From: Saprospiraceae bacterium
GTDB taxonomy: Bacteria > Bacteroidota > Bacteroidia > Chitinophagales > Saprospiraceae
NCBI GenBank assembly: GCA_016715985.1
Contig: JADJXD010000001.1
Coordinates: 3,410,001 to 3,474,000, forward strand
DNA: 64,000 bases
Reading direction: 5' to 3'
Part shown: positions 18,301 to 26,723 of the stretch, piece by piece
Position numbering within the stretch: position 1 is the stretch's first letter
Layout of the letters: every line of letters starts with the position of its first letter
Position numbers and translations under genes: made by a program
The notes under the pieces: generated by a model
What the model was told of the DNA's origin: nothing
Seen by the model: only the letters and a program-made list of their open reading frames with translations
The model's database searches: none

Positions 18301-18505
18301 CATCCGTATTTCTTAGCTCCCAAAGTTCAATGATGCGTAACTCACACAATTCTTTGGCTTTGATGAGCTCTTGGATTTCTACTGCATCGAGTTGAAGACT
18401 TGCAAACCGTCTTGATAATTTCCCCTTTTGTATGAGCATACCAATCCCTTCAAGCATATCTGGATAGGCTTGTTCTAGGATGTGATATTTGGCTTGTATG
18501 CTCAT
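15326..18505 (-). CDS. hamB: HamB-like DEAD/DEAH helicase (Hachiman defence)
   Basis: A 1059-residue superfamily 2 helicase. An N-terminal ~300-residue region of helices precedes the motor. Motif I is LPTSSGKTL (318-326), Ia VVPTKALVNQ, II VDEAHN (431-436), III LLMTPDIS, V VATTTIAQGINFP and VI AGRVGRTG. This is the Ski2/Hel308-like layout seen in Hachiman HamB. Its ATG overlaps the HamA stop by 4 nt, and HamA is itself overlapped by an HNH nuclease gene. In Hachiman, HamB is thought to patrol DNA and release the HamA nuclease upon infection. Family assignment rests on motif layout plus the HamA neighbour. Confidence 0.82.
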   Translation of the reverse strand: MSIQAKYHILEQAYPDMLEGIGMLIQKGKLSRRFASLQLDAVEIQELIKAKELCELRIIELWELRNTDETSNEFKSLCSTYFDIASQLPAIIESEYFVYETLKLISFGYLGEHWHFVKQYLKGLEEQIGSIELVDNWNNRILTVSFKAIVQLVKKENWRNVSDAVELINQLRIEQQQFEANFLNQVNEESRPFGAAELVSLYHFAKSIDILGQYLLEGRPLEPEDQLRYHLQISGEYAQKSGNISLSLIYQFFEAFAVKMVRNTIWHNTRGINNWVTHFNRYVSRQEKGRFELLYPQKESILEGQLLNPAHRAIVVNLPTSSGKTLIAEYRILQALNQFRNQGGWVAYVVPTKALVNQIYNQLKRDLGNIGLCVEKASGAIELDGFEQHLVEENGNQTTFDVLVTTYEKMNLLVRQGLGTTEQRALVLIVVDEAHNIEEKQRGLNLEFLLSTIKNDCQEANFLLMTPDISNSDEIVNWLAPDRGQVINLELDWWQPNERVIGAIQIEGEKRAYDYVLRTLHTDKGTFEVGEAIPLFQGTTDETASQARASKVKIAKTVGANYLNPSSPLIVLASDPNETYAIAETLFEDSDESFDHDDDVDLLIKLVQSELGTDFPLARYLSRRIAVHSSALPDEIRFLIEDLMTNEKLQALVATTTIAQGINFPISAVIMGSYVYKSKTGTYDMPVRDFWNLAGRVGRTGQDSMGWVGMTTRNEQDYYKVAEYVHSASGVLLSQLVDAIDNALKHADFSFERWLFVDERWSAILQYISHLRKQVQSQEVFLAQLEQKLQGTLGYRQLPADKKTFLRENIRRYANSISLADAKMSDTTGFSSISVRQMIGRLATSGITPNDWNRDQLFSEQNRSMQKLVGIMLNTYEIRKSIETLSSSERPLDQSSIARLIIDWVNGQSVSRIAGQFYPDDDLNDAIRKTTQALYKVVAHSATWGLAALQSMPTSGVDWDSLSAVDKKRMANLPSYLHYGVNTDEGVLMRKNNIPRSIANRLGQLYNTAVNGEIFSQPTDSVNNWLRNQDREIWESVSPAGSRLSGEEYKRVWEKLNGQ

Positions 18506-19305
18506 TCGACTTTAGCGTTTATGATTTGCATCCACTCTTTCTGTGGAATAGGAAGGTATAAAGCTAATAATTTAAGACCTACGGGTTCCAAAATTTGATT
18601 TCTCAGCCTACCATAACTCAAAGATAAATCTCTTTCATTAGGTTCAAGATCACTTATTAATACACCAACTAAATGATAATCCTCAGGATTAGAATAGTAT
18701 GCCCTAAACCCTGAGTCAAAATCAAATTTAAAAGGATGGGCTTCTGGGAAAAGACGCATTTTGTTTTTTAGATAAGAAATTAAAATTTGTCGTTTTGCTC
18801 TATTGTTGTATAAATCTCTCAACTGACTTTCAATACCCTTAGCACCAGTCATCACTTGTGGTGGTCTGTTTACGGTTTCAGATGATATTTTCACTTCACC
18901 GAAAAGATATAGAACTTTACCATCAACTTCAATAAAACCTAATACATCGGCTCCCGTTTTATTGCCTTTTGGATTACGGGCATCCCTCAATTCATTCCAA
19001 TAGAAGCGACAAGAAAACGTTTGCTCTAAGATAACTTCCGCATAAGCCTCACCAACTCTAAAATTTTGAACATCAACATCTTCATTTTCCAAAGCCATAA
19101 TATCTGCCAAAAGACCATCACTTACATCAAAACCCGTTTCATCTCTTAAAGTTCTCAACCTTTCATTAGTATCTTTTCTTTCTTCAAGGTCAATTAAGTT
19201 GTCTTTTACATAACCTTGTAAATGTACACAGCACTCATCCATATCAAAGTTTAAACCTTGATAATTCCTCTTTTCAGATTCAATATGTTGAAATATTGAA
19301 TTCAT
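18502..19305 (-). CDS. hamA: HamA-like nuclease (DUF1837, Hachiman defence)
   Basis: A 267-residue protein matching the DUF1837/HamA pattern. The nuclease core is a PD-(D/E)xK-type arrangement: Glu86 and/or Glu90 in GEAYAE, Asp120 in GADVLGF, and Glu137-x-Lys139 in LFGEVKIS. The Gly-Asp-Val-Leu-Gly-Phe then GEVK order is what I recall for HamA. It lies between an HNH nuclease (4-nt overlap upstream) and the helicase (4-nt overlap downstream). In known systems HamA degrades DNA once freed from HamB. The catalytic residues look intact. Confidence 0.8.
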   Translation of the reverse strand: MNSIFQHIESEKRNYQGLNFDMDECCVHLQGYVKDNLIDLEERKDTNERLRTLRDETGFDVSDGLLADIMALENEDVDVQNFRVGEAYAEVILEQTFSCRFYWNELRDARNPKGNKTGADVLGFIEVDGKVLYLFGEVKISSETVNRPPQVMTGAKGIESQLRDLYNNRAKRQILISYLKNKMRLFPEAHPFKFDFDSGFRAYYSNPEDYHLVGVLISDLEPNERDLSLSYGRLRNQILEPVGLKLLALYLPIPQKEWMQIINAKVE

Positions 19306-20279
19306 TGTCCTTTAAATATTTTATCAAGATGCCATCCAAAATTCTCTTTCAAAGGATAGTAACTTTCCAAATTCGGTAGTTTTATCTCTTTCCCTTCAAA
19401 AAAACTTATGCTGTAGATAGTAGAATCTTCTTTAAATGTATTTGAAACAACAACATGATAATTTTCATCTATCCCTATCAAGCCTCTTTCAAAGGCTCTA
19501 TGTAGATTTGGACATAATGCAATTCCGTTAGTTATCGTATCATCATAACTTTCGCTAAAAGGTACAATATGGCAGGCATCTATCATTGAGACATTAATCA
19601 TTGCATCAATTCTCATACCTGATATGCAACAAGTGTTGTTATAAATTTTAGGTATTTCTCTTTTAAACAAACTTCCTCTGAGAAAAATCTCTTCGTCATT
19701 ATGCTGGTCTATTAAAATTTTAATTTCTCTTCTATACTCTTCTGAAGGTTCATTTAAAATTTTTTCTTCGATTTCATCAAATAATTTAAGTTGTCCGATA
19801 TATGAATTGCTGAAATTACCCTTTGTTACAGGAAAATACTCATCTAATAAAAACTGTTGCAAAATTCCATTACAAAATTTATCAGACATTAAACAAAATA
19901 AATCATCATCAATTAATGCGAATTCAACAACTGAATTAAGATTGTTAAAACTTTTAACCATTGATCCAAGTTTGTCTATATTTGGTATTCCTTCTTTTGG
20001 AACCAATTTCCAAAATTTTTCACTTTTTAAATGATAAAATGGATAAGATATTCTACAATCGTGGTTAGTTGTTACCAATAAGCTCCAATTTGTTTTGAAA
20101 AATGCAACTAATTCAGGTGTGATATAAATTTTACTTGAATCATATATACTAGTCTGATACATTTGCAAAACTGAAAGAAGCAGAATAGGTTTATGCGGCG
20201 CGATGCCATGAGACCTGTCTATTCTTAATTTTTTAAACTTATTTAAGTATTTTAGTAATAAATCATTCATCAAATTCAA
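19302..20279 (-). CDS. HNH endonuclease (ScoMcrA-like architecture) fused to Hachiman operon
   Basis: A 325-residue restriction-type nuclease. Residues ~10-150 form the conserved N-terminal region of HNH_2 proteins (HKPILLLSVL, ITPELVAFF, YPFYHLKSEKFWKLVP), probably a DNA-reading head. The HNH core is at the C-terminus: NTCCISG (Cys217/218), DACHIVPF (His237), TNGIALC (Asn251) and NLHRAF (His260). Such proteins are usually solitary or found in modification-dependent (type IV-like) restriction. Here the stop overlaps the hamA start (ATGA), making it the first gene of the operon. An alternative start is Met4 (20270). Confidence 0.82.
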   Translation of the reverse strand: MNLMNDLLLKYLNKFKKLRIDRSHGIAPHKPILLLSVLQMYQTSIYDSSKIYITPELVAFFKTNWSLLVTTNHDCRISYPFYHLKSEKFWKLVPKEGIPNIDKLGSMVKSFNNLNSVVEFALIDDDLFCLMSDKFCNGILQQFLLDEYFPVTKGNFSNSYIGQLKLFDEIEEKILNEPSEEYRREIKILIDQHNDEEIFLRGSLFKREIPKIYNNTCCISGMRIDAMINVSMIDACHIVPFSESYDDTITNGIALCPNLHRAFERGLIGIDENYHVVVSNTFKEDSTIYSISFFEGKEIKLPNLESYYPLKENFGWHLDKIFKGQ

Positions 20280-20707
20280 ATAATATTATTTTTTACAATA
20301 TGTCATATTTTGATTATACTTTATGTTTTGATTTAAATCCTACTTTTCTATTTTCTCTCAATATCAATTATTTTGATTTTAATAGATGAATACATCTACT
20401 TCACAAAAGACAGCTACCTTTTTATAAGTAAATGGGCTAATTTAAGGTCTGGAAATTTAAGTAATTTTATTGTCTCTTGGCTAGTCAGAGTTGTATAATT
20501 TTTGATGGTTATTGTCATAATTATAATAGTCTAAAATTTTAAATATTTGGTGTTAGCCCAAAGATAAAAAAGACTTTTAAATTTTAATCTTAATCGAATG
20601 AATTTATAGTGTAGTTTGCATGGAATTAAGTAGGTGTAATATGTTTACATATTTATGATATTCAATTTTTACTTTAATAAAGTTGAATATAATTTTCATT
20701 TCTCCCC
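20280..20707. other. AT-rich gene-free boundary of the defence island
   Basis: No gene, tRNA or integrase remnant is visible. It must contain the promoter of the HNH-hamA-hamB operon, but no good TAnnTTTG box is seen on the minus strand close to the start. No flanking direct repeats were recognised by eye. Confidence 0.5.
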
Positions 20708-22939
20708 TCACACAACCAACAACCCTCTCTCCCTCAATGCTTCAAAATGCTCTGAAGAAAGAAATGATTCAAAATCTGTCAATCCTGCTTCTTTGTAAGA
20801 TGCTGCCATCATTTCAAATCTTAATTTAGTGTCGTTGTCAGGTGTCGCCTGGTCTAATAAATTGAGCAACCAATCCGCAACTTTGGTTTCAAAATACACT
20901 GTATAATCTTCTTCGATACCGGAGATATGGATTTCTGTATAATTTATTTGGTCTGATGGATCCGTATTTTTTTTCTTTTTGACGGGCAACTGATTGATTT
21001 CTGTCACAACGCCACCCATCCATATGATTATATCATTTGGCCGGAAAATCATAGGAATCGTTTCATTGAGACTTAAAGAAATATAGTCCGGCTCAACCGT
21101 CGTCTCCGGGGTTTCGGTATCAAACCACATACTCAACGGCTCATCAAATCCCATTCCCTGCATGTAATTGAATAAGGAGATTTTCAGTCCTTCCGAAAAA
21201 AGCTCGTGGTCTGCGCCATCCGGATCTTCATGAAAATAATCGTTTTCGGCAAATCCGCCAAAATGTGGTCCGGTGTGCATCACCCCGAATTCCGCAGGCT
21301 GCAATCCGACCGGACTATGCGCCGTCATTGCAAACTGATGCCAGAATCCGGACTGAATAATCCCTTCCTGAAACATCTGCCTCACCATCTCAAGACTGTC
21401 GATGGTCTCCTGTGCGGTCTGCGTCGGAAATCCATACATGAGATAAGCGTGTACCATGATACCCGCTTCCGTAAATGCGTGCGCCACCCTTGCGACCTGC
21501 GCTACCGTAACGCCTTTTTTCATTTTATCGAGCAGGCGATCTGATGCCACTTCCAATCCGCCGGAGATAGCAATACATCCCGATGCTCTCAGCAACCTGC
21601 ATAAATCGGGTGTAAAACTCTTTTCAAAACGGATATTGGTCCACCAAACGACGGTGATATCTCTTTTGAGTATTTCAATGGCCAGATCACGCATTAAAGC
21701 CGGCGGGGCAGCTTCATCGACAAAATGAAAACCGTTTTGGCCCGTTTGCGCTATTATTTCTTCTATCCGGTCACAGAGTATCGATGCGGATATGGGCTCA
21801 TATCTTTTGATGTAATCGAGTGTCACATCACAAAACGAACATTTTCCCCAATAACAGCCATGCGCCAATGTCAGTTTGTTCCATCTGCCGTCACTCCACA
21901 GTCTGTGCATGGGATTGATAACTTCAATGACGGACAGATAGTCATTTAATAACAGGTCCCGGTAATCCGGCGTGCCGGTTTCTCTTTGCGGAATATCGAG
22001 ATCATCCGAACCGTTGATATAAGTAACGACACCGTTGGAGAGACAAAATGTACGTTTCAGTTTGCTTTTATCTCTTTTTCCTTCAAAGTATTCCAACAGA
22101 TGTTGTACGGGTGCTTCTCCGTCATCCAAAGTGATAAAATCTATAAATTCAAAGACCCGTTCGTCGTAAATACTACGCAATTCTGTATTGGCATAACCAC
22201 CTCCAAAGATGACTTTTATATTTGGTTGGGTTTCTTTTATAAATTGTCCGCATTTGAAAGCAGCAAATACATTTCCCGGAAAGGGCGCCGTGATTAATAC
22301 GACATCAGGTTTTGCATTCTTTATGTGTCTGTCCAATATTCTGATTAGGATGTCTGTAATGATGGTTTCCTGGGTCCGGAGTGCCGTGTACAGTTCGTCA
22401 AAATGGGTTGCGGTTCGTGCCAGTCTTTCTGCATACCGGCTGAATCCGAAATGCGGGTCGATTACTTCTGTAATCAGATCACCGATGTCTTCCAGATACA
22501 GAGTTGCCAGATGTCGGGCTTTATCATAAGTGCCCATTGCGCCAAATGCCCAATCCAAATCTTCTGATTGTACAAATCTTCCAGCTTTGGGGAGATATCC
22601 TCCAGCACATATCGTATGCGCCAGTGTGTTGTTTTTGTTTTGCAAAAATCGGATAACCGGATCGATCGTCCGGATGTATCGGTCAGATTGGGTAAATATC
22701 CGGAAAACGTTTTCCGAAAGCTCGATATCGTTTTCTTCAAGATATTCAAACACACCGGTAAGACCTTCCGATGTAAAGAGTGCCAATGCTACTTCCAGAC
22801 TAAGATCTGTTTGAAAAGACTCCACACCCAGCGTATTGAGAAATCCTTTGAGATAAGCTGTAGCCGGATAAGGCGTATTGAGCTGCGTGAAAGGCGGTGT
22901 TATGAGTAATACTTTCAAGGAAGTTGAAAATTTTGTCAC
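20708..22939 (-). CDS. B12-binding-type radical SAM protein
   Basis: A 743-residue protein. Residues ~1-290 include a cobalamin-binding-like Rossmann region (LLITPPFTQLNTPYPA, DVVLITAPFPGN, IKVIFGGGYAN); the strict DxHxxG is not obvious. The radical SAM core begins with HGCYWGKCSFCD: Cys362, Cys367 and Cys370, a CX4CX2C spacing seen in this B12-rSAM subgroup rather than the common CX3CX2C. It continues with HFVDEAAPP and GFPTQTAQETIDSL. The ~150-residue C-terminal extension is unassigned. It is monocistronic. No precursor peptide or methyl acceptor gene is adjacent, so the substrate is unknown. Confidence 0.85.
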   Translation of the reverse strand: MTKFSTSLKVLLITPPFTQLNTPYPATAYLKGFLNTLGVESFQTDLSLEVALALFTSEGLTGVFEYLEENDIELSENVFRIFTQSDRYIRTIDPVIRFLQNKNNTLAHTICAGGYLPKAGRFVQSEDLDWAFGAMGTYDKARHLATLYLEDIGDLITEVIDPHFGFSRYAERLARTATHFDELYTALRTQETIITDILIRILDRHIKNAKPDVVLITAPFPGNVFAAFKCGQFIKETQPNIKVIFGGGYANTELRSIYDERVFEFIDFITLDDGEAPVQHLLEYFEGKRDKSKLKRTFCLSNGVVTYINGSDDLDIPQRETGTPDYRDLLLNDYLSVIEVINPMHRLWSDGRWNKLTLAHGCYWGKCSFCDVTLDYIKRYEPISASILCDRIEEIIAQTGQNGFHFVDEAAPPALMRDLAIEILKRDITVVWWTNIRFEKSFTPDLCRLLRASGCIAISGGLEVASDRLLDKMKKGVTVAQVARVAHAFTEAGIMVHAYLMYGFPTQTAQETIDSLEMVRQMFQEGIIQSGFWHQFAMTAHSPVGLQPAEFGVMHTGPHFGGFAENDYFHEDPDGADHELFSEGLKISLFNYMQGMGFDEPLSMWFDTETPETTVEPDYISLSLNETIPMIFRPNDIIIWMGGVVTEINQLPVKKKKNTDPSDQINYTEIHISGIEEDYTVYFETKVADWLLNLLDQATPDNDTKLRFEMMAASYKEAGLTDFESFLSSEHFEALRERGLLVV

Positions 22940-23237
22940 AAGGTAATTTAAAAATTTATTACGGAATGTGATTGTTTAAAAAACGTCCGGATTTACGGGC
23001 CACTTGACTTCAGTCAAATGAAATAAATAATAGTTTACAGAGATTAAGTTAGGTTGTTTAAATGAAAATTTCACAATCGAATAAATTCGATTAGCCCTGA
23101 TTGACGATTTTAAAAACGATTATAGTCCTTTTTTAAAAATAAGTACTATCTTTATTGCGTATTTCCCGAATACGAACGAATATTAACAGTGCTTTTACAC
23201 ACAGTTGTCAAATTCATACCTAAAAAACACTTGAATT

Positions 23238-24983
23238 ATGAAAAATCATTTTACAAATTTTCTGTATTCTTTTTTAGTATTGTTCGGTTTCGGAATTACA
23301 CCCCTATTTTCTCAGGATTGCACTTTTGCCGATAATTGCAATGATATCACAGAAAGTCAGACACTTTATACAGCTCCTACAGATTTAAATTGTGGTCCTT
23401 TTACTTTCAGGAGTCTGGAATCTTGTCTAGAGGGTGCAACCCCGGATCCAAACCTCGCCTATTGTGGTTATCATGAAAATCCAACCGTTTGGATCAAAAT
23501 TGTCACCGACGAAAACGCTGTGCAATTGATTACAACAATTGATGCAGCAGGTAGCTGGGATCCAACGTGGTCCATATTTTACGGGGATGAATGCGGACAA
23601 TTAAAACTTCTTTTTGGAGGATCTGATACCCCACCCGGCATGGGAGTAAGATGTGGTGAGCCACCCTATCATGTCGTACCCATTCCTTACAAATCAGATG
23701 GTATGACAAGAATCAATACTTTTTATATTGCTGTGTCAACCAATGACCCAATCGACCACCCGAATTTTATTGTGAATGCCGCTACAAAAGCCGGGTGTGT
23801 GTCATGTTTTGGCAGAGATGATTGCGGGATGCCTGCTAATGCTTCCTTAAAAGTGACAGAAAGAACAAGTGACAAAGCGCTGAGCGATACACTTTTTACG
23901 CCCGGTGAAATGGTGAAAATTTGTTTTAGTTTTTTGTACGATGCAAGTGAAACCGGAGAAGACATGCTGCATGGTTTATTACCTGATTTTGGCAGCGGGT
24001 GGGATCTGAATGCATTTGATCCGAATGATGTTGTTTCCATTCCCGGAGGTGTGGAATGGAAAGATGCAGATGATGAAAATTGTGCGCCAAAGATTAAAGA
24101 ATATATGCCATTATTATGTACTTATACAGGAGCGGATGGAAAATTGCGTATTTGTAGTGTTCAATGTGGAGAATGCCCCTGTGCAGGGAGCCAACCACTC
24201 ACTCCGGACTCCCCATTACCCAGTGGATGGTTTTGGAGCAGAAACGGGGGTGTTGGTTGTCCTAATAATTGTGCTCCTTCAACGAATTACGGCATTGGGG
24301 TATCAGTTGTTACAGCAACCCTATGTATGAATCTGAAAACAAAAAGCTTTAGTGATATAGGCTCAAATCCGGATAATACAGATTTAAGGATTAAATTTTT
24401 TACAACATCTATGGGTGTATCCGGATGCTGGAATGATCAGATTGCAGAGTGTAAATTGGATTTGCCGGTATTTGGTCCGGAATGGAAAATTGACCTGACT
24501 ACTTTTGATACCATTACCATATATGATACTATTACTGTTTATGATACGATTACTATATTTGATACGATCACGATATTTGATACAATTGCTATTTATGATA
24601 CCATTACGATATTGGACACGCTGTTTGTAACTGTCTTTGATACCATCACAACGACCATTGTCGAAAACATCTCTGTAACCGATACGCTTATTATCAATTT
24701 AAACCTGATTGATTCAGAAAATAATATTGTTTTAAATCCAGTGATGGTTTATCCTAATCCTACTTCGACGCACATCTATATTGATTTCGGTGAATTTGAA
24801 TTAATGCAGAACTTCGAATGTCAGGTATTCAATGTATGGGGGGAATTAGTATATTATACCCCTGTCGAAAATAAATTATATTTTATTGATCTGAATAATT
24901 GGGGAGGGAAAGGAATATATTTTCTGAATATAAAAAATCCACAAGGCAATATTATAAGTACGAAGAAGATTGTTTTGCAGTGA
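23238..24983 (+). CDS. Secreted T9SS protein with DTITIY hexapeptide repeats
   Basis: A 581-residue exported protein. It has a signal peptide (FLYSFLVLFGFGITPLFS, cut before QDC), then a Cys-rich region of ~400 residues, probably disulfide-bonded beta domains. Residues 424-459 are six tandem hexapeptides of the type DTITIY/DTITVF, followed by two degenerate ones. The last ~75 residues (VMVYPNPTSTHIYIDFG to the end) form a type A sorting domain, so it should be secreted by T9SS and anchored or released at the surface. No enzymatic motif is seen. The repeat probably works as a spacer between the body and the sorting domain. Confidence 0.85.
   Translation: MKNHFTNFLYSFLVLFGFGITPLFSQDCTFADNCNDITESQTLYTAPTDLNCGPFTFRSLESCLEGATPDPNLAYCGYHENPTVWIKIVTDENAVQLITTIDAAGSWDPTWSIFYGDECGQLKLLFGGSDTPPGMGVRCGEPPYHVVPIPYKSDGMTRINTFYIAVSTNDPIDHPNFIVNAATKAGCVSCFGRDDCGMPANASLKVTERTSDKALSDTLFTPGEMVKICFSFLYDASETGEDMLHGLLPDFGSGWDLNAFDPNDVVSIPGGVEWKDADDENCAPKIKEYMPLLCTYTGADGKLRICSVQCGECPCAGSQPLTPDSPLPSGWFWSRNGGVGCPNNCAPSTNYGIGVSVVTATLCMNLKTKSFSDIGSNPDNTDLRIKFFTTSMGVSGCWNDQIAECKLDLPVFGPEWKIDLTTFDTITIYDTITVYDTITIFDTITIFDTIAIYDTITILDTLFVTVFDTITTTIVENISVTDTLIINLNLIDSENNIVLNPVMVYPNPTSTHIYIDFGEFELMQNFECQVFNVWGELVYYTPVENKLYFIDLNNWGGKGIYFLNIKNPQGNIISTKKIVLQ
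24507..24614 (+). repeat. Six 18-bp in-gene repeats encoding DTITIY-type hexapeptides
   Basis: Six consecutive 18-nt units beginning GAT-ACx-ATT, with synonymous drift between units, so the repeat is old and kept at the protein level. Degenerate units continue to about 24655. Confidence 0.85.
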
Positions 24984-25144
24984 TTTAAGATCAGGTTTAT
25001 TGATATTTATTTGGTGTATTTAGCATAATAATCTGCCTAAAAAGATTCCGGATGATTGATGGATTTAAGTGTAGCTTTGCGCTTTTTAACCAGGGAGATT
25101 CCGAAAAGCCATAAGAGTAGGATTTATTTATTGAATATAGTTTA

Positions 25145-25558
25145 ATGAAATCAAATTTAGTTTTAGTGTTTTTGTTTGTAGTATTTAGTGTTACTACCCA
25201 AGCTCAGCTTTCATCCTATTTACTGGAGCTGGAAGGCAACACAAAGTGGGAAGCTGTTGAAGCTACCTGGACACCACTTAGAGATCAGTGGGTGGCCAAT
25301 TGTAAACCCGATAATACTGCGGCGACAACGGCAGGACTTTTATTACAGTTTGAAGCCAATTTGAAATGGGCATCTGTGGAAGACAAATGGCAGAAGCGTC
25401 GTGATGGTTGGTTAAAGGAATGTAATAAGGCCACAAGTAATCTACATGTTGGAAAGCTCCTGATGGAACTGGAAGAAAATATGAAATGGACTTCAGTAGA
25501 AGCAGCCTGGAAAACCCGAAGATCAGCATGGATAGCGGAAGTGAAGAATATCAGGTAA
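25145..25558 (+). CDS. Small secreted protein with three KW..W repeats
   Basis: A 137-residue exported protein (signal peptide MKSNLVLVFLFVVFSVTTQA, cut before QLS). The mature part is three copies of a ~37-residue helical repeat with the pattern LLxLExNxKWxxVExxWxxxRxxW: LELEGNTKWEAVEATW, LQFEANLKWASVEDKW and LMELEENMKWTSVEAAW. I do not recognise the family. Evenly spaced Trp residues in each copy suggest a helical-hairpin array that packs through tryptophans. It is followed by a 23-bp DNA repeat and a bidirectional terminator. Confidence 0.75.
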   Translation: MKSNLVLVFLFVVFSVTTQAQLSSYLLELEGNTKWEAVEATWTPLRDQWVANCKPDNTAATTAGLLLQFEANLKWASVEDKWQKRRDGWLKECNKATSNLHVGKLLMELEENMKWTSVEAAWKTRRSAWIAEVKNIR

Positions 25559-25565
25559 TTCTTTT

Positions 25566-25634
25566 GGCTGGAAGCGCAAAAGGAACGAGGCTGGAAGCAC
25601 AAAAGGAACGAGGCTGGAAGCGCAAAAGGAACGT
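25566..25634 (+). repeat. Three tandem 23-bp repeats
   Basis: Unit GGCTGGAAGCGCAAAAGGAA plus CGA, at 25566-25588, 25589-25611 and 25612-25634, with one or two changes. A partial fourth copy (GCGGGGAAGC) follows. It lies directly after the stop of the KW-repeat gene. It has no spacers, so it is not CRISPR. Confidence 0.85.
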
Positions 25635-25714
25635 AGCGGGGAAGCAAATATTGCCTTACTTGACGCCCGGCCCCAAAAGTGGAGTCCTTGGAATTTTAGT
25701 CAACATCTAATAAA

Positions 25715-25757
25715 AAAAAGACCGGAGTTGGCATTAAGATACAACTCCGGTCTTTTT
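25715..25757. terminator. Bidirectional terminator
   Basis: Perfect 16-bp arms AAAAAGACCGGAGTTG / CAACTCCGGTCTTTTT with an 11-nt loop and T-runs on both strands, between the convergent genes ending at 25558 and 25775. Confidence 0.92.
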
Positions 25758-25774
25758 ATTTAAGAATAGTTAGT

Positions 25775-26188
25775 TTATTTTTTCCAACCCAACCAGGCAC
25801 CGATAACTGCTCCGGTTAAAGCAACATAAACGACATTTAAAACAATGTCCATCAATATTTCATTGATGTTGGCAAACATTGTTGTCATAGCAAACATACT
25901 GAAATCAAAACTGATTCCCATTAATAACCCGATCAATGCACCTGCTTTGGCACCAGTTAGCCAGGTAGCAATACTTGCCCACTGTACATAAATGTATGCG
26001 AGCAGAAAGCCAAATGCCAGATTAGATACAACCATGGCCCACATAATAAAATCTGCATCAGCTCTTGCAACGCTTGCCATTCCACTGGCTCCCATGTCTT
26101 TGAAGAGAATGCCCCAAAGCAGCCATCCCAAAAAGAAAGAAAATACTCCGCCGATGATACCGGCAACTACAATTTTGTTGGTATTCAT
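25775..26188 (-). CDS. Four-helix membrane protein, hypothetical
   Basis: A 137-residue integral membrane protein with four hydrophobic segments (about residues 6-28, 48-70, 80-102, 112-135). The Gly/Ala-rich last helix ends in LGWKK. An acidic ARADADF loop lies after helix 1. The layout resembles small DUF1761-like proteins but I cannot confirm it. Monocistronic, with a strong terminator behind it. Function unknown. Confidence 0.65.
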   Translation of the reverse strand: MNTNKIVVAGIIGGVFSFFLGWLLWGILFKDMGASGMASVARADADFIMWAMVVSNLAFGFLLAYIYVQWASIATWLTGAKAGALIGLLMGISFDFSMFAMTTMFANINEILMDIVLNVVYVALTGAVIGAWLGWKK

Positions 26189-26723
26189 AAAAGTTTTGAT
26201 TAAAAAGTTATAAAATAGAAAATTAAAACCTTAGAATAAAATTTTCGGATATGAATAGGTGACAGGATTATAAATGCAAATTTATAATATATTTCAAATA
26301 ATAAAAATTTTTATGCCTTTATTTCCCCAATTAAAAAAAATAATTATTGTTGTTTCTTAAAAAAGTTCCGAAGCTAACTTTTTATCCTATTTCGGGAGAA
26401 ACAAATATTTTACAATTTTCTGACAAATAACAATTGAAATATTAATGAAACCGGAATTATGAATATTTTACTTTTTTACAAAGGAATGGAATGATTACTT
26501 AAATAAACTAATTATTTGTAAATCAATTTTATAAATATATATTTTATATTTATATAAGTTTTAATTAAAATTTATGAAAGTTAAGTTATTTATAGAATTT
26601 CATAGATTTATACCATTTTTTACTACAATGGATAATTTGCGTCGATGCAGTTAAGCTTGTTTGTACTTTGCTGTTAATCAAAAATCTTACTTTTGTGTTG
26701 TAAGAATACTTAAATATAAGCCA
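26189..26723. other. Very AT-rich gene-free stretch
   Basis: About 530 nt with long A/T runs, holding the leader of the 25775 gene on the left and the 26667-26695 promoter on the right. No other feature is seen. Confidence 0.55.
26667..26695 (+). promoter_or_regulatory. Promoter TTTG-N17-TACTTTTG
   Basis: -33 TTTG at 26667-26670 and -7 TACTTTTG at 26688-26695, 28 nt before the ATG at 26724. It supports that start rather than one at 26661. Confidence 0.55.

Noticed and set aside
15064..20707. Integrated mobile element or prophage carrying the defence genes
   Set aside because: No integrase, transposase, terminal repeats or tRNA target seen around the three genes, and base composition resembles the flanks.
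24507..24614. CRISPR or DNA-level satellite
   Set aside because: The 18-bp units keep frame and drift synonymously inside a CDS, so this is a protein repeat.
25566..25634. CRISPR array
   Set aside because: The three 23-bp units are directly abutting with no spacers, and no cas gene is present.
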